A DNA stretch of 6,367 nucleotides from Methanobrevibacter sp. (GTDB lineage: Archaea > Methanobacteriota > Methanobacteria > Methanobacteriales > Methanobacteriaceae). The stretch covers positions 1-6,367 of the forward strand of contig WRMT01000183.1 in the NCBI GenBank assembly GCA_009777005.1, read 5' to 3'. The notes below the pieces were generated by a model that ran no database searches, had not been told where the DNA came from, and worked only from the letters and a program-made list of their open reading frames with translations. Shown here piece after piece: positions 1 to 5,943 of this stretch; the stretch's first letter is position 1, and the number at the start of each line of letters is the position of its first letter. The position numbers were made by a program, and so were the translations under genes.

Positions 1-201
1 TTTACATAGTCAAAATAATAAAAAAATTTTTGACATTATCACATTTTACTTCTTATCATTTATTTTCATCAAAAAATATTTTTTTTAAGAAGTTTATATT
101 GTTATTGAGAAATATATTACACTAAATATTTTTTTCATGAGAATAATTTTGATACAATCACTTTTTCTAGTAAAATAAAAAATTAAAAAAGTTGTTATTA
201 A
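1..201. other. A+T-rich spacer, no gene seen
   Basis: No supportable gene: every frame is closed by stops within about 30 codons. One frame on the plus strand is open from base 2 to a stop near base 88 and could be the tail of a gene to the left, but its make-up (mostly F, I, K, N) is what random A+T-rich DNA gives. A perfect 7-base inverted repeat, GTCAAAA at 9-15 and TTTTGAC at 28-34, could form a weak hairpin or an operator. The 9-mer TTTTCATGA at 132-140 recurs in three other spacers. Confidence 0.5.
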
Positions 202-478
202 TATGGTGGTTTGCAAAATTAATTTAATTTTATTTAATAAATTATAGGAATCTTTAAATTTATAATTTTATTTAAATTAATTTATTTAATAAAATAATGA
301 TTAATATAATTTATTTTTATAAAAAATATTATTAAAAATAAAAATATTAGTATTAAAATGATTATAAGGAATTATATCATGTTTCAACATTTTTACAGAT
401 TTTTTAAAAGACATATATTTTCCAAAAAATTTGTTTAAATTTTGGATTTTCATGAAAATAAATTTACAAACCACTATA
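202..478. mobile_element. Candidate MITE-like element with terminal inverted repeats
   Basis: Bases 202-225 and the reverse complement of 455-478 match at 20 of 24 positions by hand alignment; the shared core reads TATRGTGGTTTGYAAA. The arms bound a 277-bp A+T-rich segment too short for a transposase, which fits a miniature inverted-repeat element or an internally deleted insertion sequence. Each end carries a TA dinucleotide (202-203 and 477-478), compatible with a TA target duplication as made by IS630/Tc1-type elements; no longer target duplication is visible. A 19-codon reading frame (379-438) inside it may be a transposase remnant. The right end lies six bases from the stop of the UbiD gene, so it probably also forms that gene's 3' flank. 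Chance pairing is less likely because the arms contain a G/C-bearing core in DNA that has almost no G or C. Confidence 0.45.
379..438 (+). pseudogene. Possible transposase remnant, 19 codons
   Basis: An ATG at 379 is preceded, eight bases upstream, by AAGGA (366-370), a fair Shine-Dalgarno match. The frame runs 19 codons to TAA at 436-438 and encodes a basic, aromatic-rich peptide beginning MFQHFYRFFKRH. It sits wholly between the inverted repeats of the 202-478 element and stops just before the right arm. This is what remains if a transposase gene keeps its first and last codons and loses the middle. I do not recognise the peptide, and it may be a chance frame. Confidence 0.2.
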
Positions 479-484
479 ATTTTA

Positions 485-1762
485 TCATTCAGATAAACTC
501 ACTCTCTCGAATTTTTCTTCTTTTCCTAGTATTTTTGTGGCATCTACACCTACTTTAGTAGTTGTTCCATCAGGTAGTGCTGCAGGATCAAGAGTTGAAC
601 CTCTTGCTTTAGGGATGATTATTATATCATCATCACCTTTCACTCGAGTAGCTATTGCATATTCTAAATCTTGAGGATTAAAAATATTAATATCATTATC
701 AACTACTACTGCATGTTTTAGTGAGGGATGAGCAGCTAGTGCTGCCATAATAACATTTTTCCCATCACCTTGTGTTTGTTTTTCTATAGCTATAGCTGCA
801 TGTAACCAACAACATCCTCCTTCTGTGAGAACAACATTTTTAACAGTTGGAACTGTATTTTTAACAGCATTGAATATTCTTGGCTCTTGAGGTAGACCTT
901 GAAGTAGCTTATGTTCGTAACCAGCTGGCAAGATAGCATGATACATAGCATTGTCTTTTAAATGCATTTTACTCAAATGTATTACAGGTTCCTCTCTTAC
1001 AATATCATAAGTATCTGTTAAATCAACAAAAGGACCTTCTTTTTCTCTTTCACCAGCTAATATCTTACCTTCAAATATAATCTCTGCTTCAGGAACTTTT
1101 AAATCATTTTCTTCACAATTATATAGTTTTAAATTCCCATTTTTAAAGGCATTAGCTACTTCCATTTCATCATGATCAATAGGAATAGATGTTGTTGATG
1201 AAAGTAATGTTGAAGGATCCATTCCAATAGCTATAGCTATGTCTAAATCTCTTCCTAATTTTTCACACTTTTGAAAATACGTGTATAGGTTTCTTGGAAC
1301 TATTCTTACCACTAATTTATCCTTTCCAAGAACTAACATTCTATGAATTGAAGCATTTTGAACTCCAGTTTCTGGGTCACGAGCAAATATTACTCCTGAA
1401 GTGATATAAGCTCCACCATCACGTTTATAATGAGTTAAAACAGGAATTTTACTTAAATCAGCTTTTGAACTATTGTATTTATCCAAATTATCAAAGTTAA
1501 CTACTTTTTTAGGGTTTTCAGTAGCTATAATGATTTTGTGGATTATTTCATTAACTGTACACCCTAGTGACTTAGCTATTTTTTCTCTTGTGTTGCATAT
1601 TCCAGATATTACAGGTATGTCATAACCTTTCACATTATTTAGAATCACTATTTTTTCAGGATGTTTTTTAAGTAGTTTTCCTGCTTCATACTTAGCTGAA
1701 ACCTCTTCATCTATTTTTAAAACTTCCAAGTCTGCTGCATTATTTTTTAAAAAATTTTCCAT
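485..1762 (-). CDS. UbiD-family prFMN-dependent decarboxylase (probable anhydromevalonate phosphate decarboxylase)
   Basis: A cytosolic UbiD-type decarboxylase that uses prenylated FMN, supplied by a UbiX flavin prenyltransferase not present here. In methanogens the likely reaction is decarboxylation of trans-anhydromevalonate 5-phosphate to isopentenyl phosphate in the archaeal mevalonate pathway; this is inferred from lineage. Numbering from the ATG at 1762 gives 425 residues, a normal family length. Visible motifs are NASIHR at 136-141 (N136 metal ligand, R141 catalytic), EGPFVD at 242-247 (E242 and D247 complete the E-R-E/D catalytic network), a TEGGCCWLHAAIAI stretch near 313-326 and RGSTLDP at 387-393. 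Oddly, residue 158 is N in 'PRNLY', where the family consensus is 'RHL'. Three starts are possible: TTG 1792, ATG 1774 and ATG 1762. I chose 1762 because GTGAT lies five bases upstream, as with the other genes here; no Shine-Dalgarno precedes the other two. A bacterial-type aromatic-acid decarboxylase is less likely. Confidence 0.88.
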   Translation of the reverse strand: MENFLKNNAADLEVLKIDEEVSAKYEAGKLLKKHPEKIVILNNVKGYDIPVISGICNTREKIAKSLGCTVNEIIHKIIIATENPKKVVNFDNLDKYNSSKADLSKIPVLTHYKRDGGAYITSGVIFARDPETGVQNASIHRMLVLGKDKLVVRIVPRNLYTYFQKCEKLGRDLDIAIAIGMDPSTLLSSTTSIPIDHDEMEVANAFKNGNLKLYNCEENDLKVPEAEIIFEGKILAGEREKEGPFVDLTDTYDIVREEPVIHLSKMHLKDNAMYHAILPAGYEHKLLQGLPQEPRIFNAVKNTVPTVKNVVLTEGGCCWLHAAIAIEKQTQGDGKNVIMAALAAHPSLKHAVVVDNDINIFNPQDLEYAIATRVKGDDDIIIIPKARGSTLDPAALPDGTTTKVGVDATKILGKEEKFERVSLSE

Positions 1763-2099
1763 AAAATCACTCATATAATGTTGATTTAACAATGTTTAAG
1801 ATTAAATAGCTGAAAATAAAGTTTTTAACTAATAACCGTTTTTAAAAATTTTACTACTCCTTTATTTTTTTAATTTAAATAATTATAAGTTATACTATTT
1901 TTTTATAAAAAAATAAAAAGTTAAGATGTATTAAAAATAAAAGGATTAATAGTATTAAAATTAAAAATAAAAGAAATTATTAGTATTTTTTTAAATTAAG
2001 ACAATGATGATTAATTTTTCATGAAATAAATTAATATATTGCTTGTTTTTTAATTTAAATATTTTTTTAAATACTATTGGAATTTTTTATTTTTAATCA
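1763..2099. other. Spacer between ubiD-like gene and purE
   Basis: No gene is visible. The spacer separates two minus-strand genes and is long enough for its own terminator and promoter. Read on the minus strand it holds U-rich tracts (about 1930-1990) followed by A+T-rich DNA with several TATA-like strings at about 1870-1910, none of which I can single out. An AAAGGAG string lies on the minus strand at about 1858-1864, but it is roughly 95 bases from the chosen ubiD start and is not followed by an in-frame start. The TTTTCATGA 9-mer occurs at 2016-2024. Confidence 0.5.
1930..1987. repeat. Two-copy 30-bp direct repeat, U-rich on the minus strand
   Basis: ATTAAAAATAAAAG is followed by TTAATAGTATT at 1930-1956, and nearly the same string recurs at 1960-1987, a 30-base period. 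On the purE sense strand both copies read as CTTTTATTTTTAAT-type U-rich runs, the kind of signal that stops archaeal RNA polymerase, so they may form the purE terminator about 110-170 bases past its stop. A related string (ATTAAAAATAAAAATATTAG) lies at 331-350 inside the candidate mobile element. Low sequence complexity limits confidence. Confidence 0.35.
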
Positions 2100-3128
2100 T
2101 CAATTTTTTTGTTTTAATCTTTTTAAATTAGATTCAATCTCTTTATTTGAAATTCCTAAAATTTTTCCAGCTAATATTCCAGCATTTTCTCCATTATCTA
2201 CTCCAACTGTTCCCACAGGAACACCAGGAGGCATATTTATCATGGCAAGTAAAGAATTCATTCTATTTAATTGATTGTAGCAAGGAACTCCGATAACAGG
2301 TTTTTCACTTAATGCTACTATTGCACCTGTAACATGGGCAGATAGTCCACTTACAGCTAAAAATAGCTTTACATCTTTCATTGATTCTATATATTCTTGG
2401 AATTTATCCGGATGTCTTACTGGTGAGAGGATATTCATATCATAGCTAATATTTAATTCATCTAAGACTTCACAAGTTTTTTTAGCTATTTCTATATCAG
2501 TATTACTACCTGCAATGACTGATACTAAAGGAGTTTTTTTGTTTTTAGATTCAGTATTGGAATCATTTTCTTTATTTTCACCTTTAGCTTCATATTCAGA
2601 AGATAGATTTTTCAAAAAATCTTTATTTAGATATTGTTCATTTAAAGAATTTATTAATTTCTCTTCGTCTTCTTTTACTTTCTTGTGATAGCTTTTTCTA
2701 AGTTTTGTTATGTTATTTTTTACTTTTTCATCTAATGTAGCAATTATTTGACCAGCTAATATTCCTGCGTTTTCACCTCTGTCAATTCCAACACTAGCTA
2801 CTGGAATTGGAAATGGCATTTGGGCAGATGCATAAAGTGCATCCAATCCACTGACTTTTACATCAACAGGAACTCCAACCACTGGTTTGTAGGTATAAGA
2901 AGCTATTACTCCTTGTAAATGTGCAGATAAACCAGCTATACCTATAAAAACTTCAACACCTTGTTTAGTTCCTTCTATAACTAGTTTTTTTACTTTTTCA
3001 TGTGTTCTATGTGCTGATGCTACTTTTAAACTATATGGGATTTTAAGAGTTTCTAAAATGTCAATTGCTTTTTCAGCTATTTTTTTATCACTAGCACTTC
3101 CAAGAATTATCATTACTTTGGGGGTCAT
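2100..3128 (-). CDS. purE: Tandem PurE-PurE, N5-carboxyaminoimidazole ribonucleotide mutase
   Basis: Purine synthesis enzyme that forms 4-carboxyaminoimidazole ribonucleotide, either from N5-CAIR (class I mutase) or from AIR plus CO2 (class II). From the ATG at 3128 it has 342 residues, about twice a single PurE. Domain 1 (about 4-135) has GSASD at 10-14, SAHRT at 38-42 with the catalytic His40, AGLSAHLQG at 65-73, KPVVGVP at 81-87 and NAGILAG at 120-126. A charged, low-complexity linker (about 137-200) leads to domain 2 (about 201-338) with GSNTD at 207-211, SGLSAHVTG at 260-268, KPVIGVP at 276-282 and a second NAGILAG at 315-321. Domain 2 has SPVRHP at 235-240 in place of SAHRTP, so the catalytic His is replaced by Val. 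Tandem PurE proteins are known in Methanobacteriales. I prefer the ATG at 3128 over 3140: GGTG lies six bases upstream, and the protein then begins MTPKVMIILGS, as expected. Confidence 0.93.
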   Translation of the reverse strand: MTPKVMIILGSASDKKIAEKAIDILETLKIPYSLKVASAHRTHEKVKKLVIEGTKQGVEVFIGIAGLSAHLQGVIASYTYKPVVGVPVDVKVSGLDALYASAQMPFPIPVASVGIDRGENAGILAGQIIATLDEKVKNNITKLRKSYHKKVKEDEEKLINSLNEQYLNKDFLKNLSSEYEAKGENKENDSNTESKNKKTPLVSVIAGSNTDIEIAKKTCEVLDELNISYDMNILSPVRHPDKFQEYIESMKDVKLFLAVSGLSAHVTGAIVALSEKPVIGVPCYNQLNRMNSLLAMINMPPGVPVGTVGVDNGENAGILAGKILGISNKEIESNLKRLKQKN

Positions 3129-3604
3129 TAAATGCACCATAAATTTTTTAAAATTAGTTTTGATTTTTTAAATTCTTAATAAATTTTTTTATTTAACAAT
3201 GATAGACTTATTTTTAGTTAGGATTTGTTAAAAACCTTTAAAATATTTTTTGAACTATTATTACTTAATATTTAAATATAAACTTATTAATTATTAAAAA
3301 CTAATTAATTTTTTTAATATCCATTAATATTTTAATTTAACATTATTTAAATTTAATATTTTAAGCTAGTTTTTCTATTTGTCTCTAATTCTTAATTTAT
3401 TTATTAAATGTTTATTAACCTTCTTTTTAACATTAATTAAAAATTCATTAATTTATTATTAAATGTTTCTATAGGAAATTTCACAATACTTTATTTATTA
3501 TTAAATCTTAAAAATAAGATAAGGTATTGATGATGGTTAAAATGATTTTCATATTAAAAAGAGAGTAGCTATTATTTTTTAGTTAGAAAATTTATATAAA
3601 ATTG
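3129..3604. other. Left part of the purE / glycosyltransferase divergent spacer
   Basis: No gene is visible; DNA is almost pure A+T. On the minus strand, GTTTATATTTAAATA (about 3269-3283) is a reasonable TATA-box candidate for purE and would leave a leader of roughly 120 bases. TTATTAAAT-type strings recur at 3401, 3456 and 3498 but not at a constant period. A 12-codon frame at 3530-3568, with AAGGT upstream, is too short to call. Confidence 0.35.
3135..3138 (-). promoter_or_regulatory. Ribosome binding site deciding the purE start
   Basis: On the minus strand GGTG (3138-3135) is followed by six bases and the ATG at 3128-3126. The upstream ATG at 3140 has only A/T before it and itself overlaps this site. 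The same GGTG core at a five-base spacing precedes the TTG-started glycosyltransferase gene, supporting this choice. Confidence 0.4.
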
Positions 3605-3891
3605 TTATTATAAATTAAAATTAGTATATTAAATATTTGAGTTTAAATGTTTTAAATTTATATTATTAATAATTAAGATTATTGATATGTTGGATTTTTA
3701 TGTTAAATTGTTTTAAATTCATTTTATTATAAATTAAGATTATTGATATGTTGGATTTTTGGGTTTAAATTGTTTTAAATTCATTTTATTATTAATTAAG
3801 ATTTTTAATATATTAAATATTTGAGTTTAATTGTTTTAAATTCATTTTATTATAACTTAAGATTATAATAATTAAAATATTAGGAAATTAG
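3605..3891. repeat. Tandem array of about 61-bp A+T-rich repeats (four full copies plus a decayed fifth)
   Basis: Copies begin with TTATTA(T/A)-type strings at 3605, 3663, 3724, 3786 and 3847, giving periods of 58, 61, 62 and 61 bases. The best kept core, GTTTTAAATTCATTTTATTA, spans the unit junctions. Copies 1 and 4 share a TATTAAATATTTGAGTTTA middle, while copies 2 and 3 share GATTATTGATATGTTGGATT, so the order is A-B-B-A. The fifth copy fades after about 3870. The array ends shortly before the candidate TATA box of the glycosyltransferase gene (3914-3922), so it occupies the place of an upstream control or chromatin-organising region. Confidence 0.75.
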
Positions 3892-3913
3892 TCTTTAAAA
3901 CTTTAATTAGCTA

Positions 3914-3922
3914 TTTTATATA
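3914..3922 (+). promoter_or_regulatory. Candidate TATA box for the glycosyltransferase gene
   Basis: TTTTATATA is close to the archaeal TATA consensus. It lies about 90 bases before the TTG start, which would place transcription start near 3945 and give a leader of about 60 bases. In DNA this rich in A+T such matches occur by chance, so this is only the best of several candidates. Confidence 0.35.
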
Positions 3923-3993
3923 GGATTATAATTTTAAAAATAAATATTCTCATATGATAATAAATTTTTTAGATTTCACGGTGTTTTTGAAAT

Positions 3994-4000
3994 AGAGGTG
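3994..4000 (+). promoter_or_regulatory. Strong ribosome binding site supporting a TTG start
   Basis: AGAGGTG sits five bases before TTG at 4006. Six of its seven bases (AGAGGTG against GGAGGTG) match the complement of the 16S rRNA 3' end. It is the best Shine-Dalgarno in the window and makes the TTG, not a later ATG, the likely start. It therefore supports the hydrophobic N-terminal segment as real. Confidence 0.75.
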
Positions 4001-4005
4001 TAAAT

Positions 4006-5727
4006 TTGCCTTTTATACTTGTAATTTTATTATTTTTATTAAGTTCAATCACTTCATCTAATAAAAAGGAAGAACAATCTGTTTCAGTGGTTATTCCTGC
4101 ATTTAATGAAGAAAAAACAGTTTCAAATGTGGTAAATGTAGTTAAGGAGTTATCTTATGTAAGCGAAGTAATAGTTGTTGATGATGGATCTTTTGATGAA
4201 ACAGTTGAGGAAGCTAAAAAATCAGGAGCTACTGTTATTTCTCATACAAAAAATCAGGGTAAAGGTTCAGCTATTAATACAGGATTTAGACATTCAAAAG
4301 GAGATATTGTAGCATTTATTGATGCAGATATTTATAACTTTGATTATGATAAAGTTAATAGTATCATAGAACCTATCCTAGAGGGAAAAACAGATATTAC
4401 TAAGACTAAATTTTCAAGAGAAAGTGGGCGTGTTACAGAGCTTACAGCTAAACCATTATTAAAGTTTTTTTTCCCAGAAATCTCATTTGAACAGCCACTT
4501 AGTGGACAATTTGCAGGTAAACGTTCAGTACTCTCTAAAATTACATTTGAAAAGGATTACGGCGTTGATGTTGGGATTGTTTTAGATGCTGATGTACAGG
4601 GTATTCGAATAGAAGAAGTTGACATTGGCGAGATTAAGCATGATATGTCTCCATTGGCGGGATTAAATGAAATGGCTAATGAAGTGGTTAGGACTATTAT
4701 TAGCAGAGCTATGGAATATGGCAGAGTTACAATGATGGATTCCATGGGAAACTATATCCGAATGGCAACATTAGGTCTTTCACTTATTATTTTAGGCATA
4801 TTTTCTTTGTTTTTTGTTCAAGGGATTCCACTTGAGATAGGAATGGGTATTGGAATAGTAGGTTTGGCAATAGCTATTTATCATCTTTTTAAACTTATTT
4901 TAAAATCATTTAAAATGTTTAAAAATAGACCTAAGGGAAATCTTTTGAGATCTTTTTTAAAAATGCATTTTTCAGTAATAATTTCGGCGGTTGTGCTGAT
5001 TTTAATGATTTCAACATTTATAAGCACGGCTAACATTCATGATGGAAAAATATCAATTGAACCAATATCAAGAACTCTTGTAATATTTCCAGGATCAGAT
5101 CAACCAATATATGTTAGAGGGCCTTATAAAGTAGATAGTGCACTTGAAAATGAAATAAACATTATAAGGATGCCTGAAGATGCTTTAAAAACTTTAGAAC
5201 TTAGATATGGAGATAGTTTATTAATAAATGACCAATATTATACAGTAAATAAAACAAGAGATGGAGAAGCTAATATTTTAAGATTACCTGAAGGTGTTAG
5301 AAGAAGTTTTGATGTCCATGTTGGAGATACAATATCTGATGGACATGTTAAAGGTATTTTTGAGGGAATAAGAGTAGAACATCTAATAAATTCTACTAAT
5401 GCATCTAATGTAGCATTAGCTAATGAATATTTCATCATCAATTCAAGAGTAGTTAATGGCTATGTATTTGAGATTTATTTAAACAATAAGTTGATAGATA
5501 ATATAACTTGTGCAGTTACAAATGATTCAGAGTATAGTATATCTGCCAATGGTTATAATTTAAAATCAATACCTATGGAGGATATTAAAGTAAACAATAG
5601 CTTTTTTGCATACTATGGAGATCACATTATTGAGATAAAAGTTGCAGACAAAGTTTCAACATCAAAATATTTTCTTCCAAATAGAACGGGGTCGTTTTTA
5701 ATCTTTGACTTTAATTCCATTTATTAA
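4006..5727 (+). CDS. Membrane glycosyltransferase: GpgS-like GT-A domain plus outer barrel-like domain
   Basis: A 573-residue protein with a TTG start. Residues 3-17 are hydrophobic and followed by KK (20-21). The GT-A domain (about 25-245) shows VVIPAFNEE (28-36), VVDDGS (57-62), the metal-binding DAD (106-108), GRVTEL (141-146), PLSGQFAGKR (164-173), YGVDVG (185-190) and IKHD with H212. GRVTEL, YGV(D/E)(V/I)G and this His are hallmarks of glucosyl-3-phosphoglycerate synthases (GT81), where GRVT binds 3-phosphoglycerate. So the likely reaction is sugar transfer from a nucleotide sugar to 3-phosphoglycerate or a similar small acid. Membrane helices lie near 253-272, 277-299 and 322-341, with a basic loop (300-320) inside. 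The tail (346-573) should face outside: all seven N-X-S/T sequons are here. It holds two related repeats (385-405, 423-443) of Cdc48-N/AbrB-like type, then an all-beta, Ig-like stretch (about 482-573). Stand-alone GpgS lacks helices and this tail. No phosphatase partner is present. A lipid-linked-sugar transferase is the alternative. Confidence 0.8.
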   Translation: MPFILVILLFLLSSITSSNKKEEQSVSVVIPAFNEEKTVSNVVNVVKELSYVSEVIVVDDGSFDETVEEAKKSGATVISHTKNQGKGSAINTGFRHSKGDIVAFIDADIYNFDYDKVNSIIEPILEGKTDITKTKFSRESGRVTELTAKPLLKFFFPEISFEQPLSGQFAGKRSVLSKITFEKDYGVDVGIVLDADVQGIRIEEVDIGEIKHDMSPLAGLNEMANEVVRTIISRAMEYGRVTMMDSMGNYIRMATLGLSLIILGIFSLFFVQGIPLEIGMGIGIVGLAIAIYHLFKLILKSFKMFKNRPKGNLLRSFLKMHFSVIISAVVLILMISTFISTANIHDGKISIEPISRTLVIFPGSDQPIYVRGPYKVDSALENEINIIRMPEDALKTLELRYGDSLLINDQYYTVNKTRDGEANILRLPEGVRRSFDVHVGDTISDGHVKGIFEGIRVEHLINSTNASNVALANEYFIINSRVVNGYVFEIYLNNKLIDNITCAVTNDSEYSISANGYNLKSIPMEDIKVNNSFFAYYGDHIIEIKVADKVSTSKYFLPNRTGSFLIFDFNSIY

Positions 5728-5870
5728 ATTTTATTTTAAAATATAATGATGGGGTTTTATTAGTTTACACATCAAATAATAAAATTATCATTAATATTTT
5801 AATCAAGATTTGAATAATTATCGTGTTTATAGTATTTTACTAATGTATATAATAAATAAAATTTTCATGA
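5728..5870. other. 3' flank of the glycosyltransferase gene
   Basis: No gene is visible. Directly after the stop come T-rich runs and an ATTTTAAAAT palindrome at about 5734-5743, which could help end the transcript, but no strong T-run stands out. The TTTTCATGA 9-mer occurs at 5862-5870 and touches the 24-bp repeats that follow. Confidence 0.35.
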
Positions 5871-5943
5871 ATAATGCTAAAAATCTTTAAATTAATAATG
5901 CTAAAAACCATTAAATTAATAATGCTAAAAATCTTTATAATTA
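5871..5943. repeat. Three tandem 24-bp repeats
   Basis: ATAATGCTAAAAAYC followed by WTTAAATTA-like sequence starts at 5871, 5895 and 5919, an exact 24-base period. Copies 1 and 2 differ at about three positions; copy 3 diverges only in its last bases. The array lies about 145 bases past the glycosyltransferase stop in otherwise empty A+T-rich spacer. It is too short a unit and has no spacers, so it is not a CRISPR array. It could be a slippage-grown array, a protein-binding iteron or a remnant. Confidence 0.8.

Noticed and set aside
1858..1864. AAAGGAG on the minus strand as the ribosome binding site of the ubiD-like gene or a small gene
   Set aside because: It is about 95 bases from the chosen start, and the sequence just after it has no start codon and closes with stops.
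2003..2046. C/D box guide RNA from ATGATGA near 2003
   Set aside because: The box C-like string has no CTGA box D within a plausible distance and no internal D'/C' pair.
2077..2274. Plus-strand open frame opposite the 3' end of purE
   Set aside because: It lies antisense to clear PurE coding sequence, has no ribosome binding site, and its P/T/F-rich product mirrors the opposite-strand codons.
3530..3568. 12-codon leader peptide frame with AAGGT upstream
   Set aside because: Too short, no link to a downstream gene or attenuator, and such frames are common by chance in this DNA.
3605..3891. CRISPR array
   Set aside because: Units are contiguous 58-62 bp repeats without unique spacers, and no cas genes are nearby.
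4557..4745. Minus-strand open frame inside the glycosyltransferase gene
   Set aside because: It is antisense to conserved motifs (YGVDVG, IKHD) and has no start signal; a shadow of the real gene.
5238..5441. Minus-strand open frame inside the outer-domain region of the glycosyltransferase gene
   Set aside because: Antisense to the duplicated barrel repeats and lacking a ribosome binding site.
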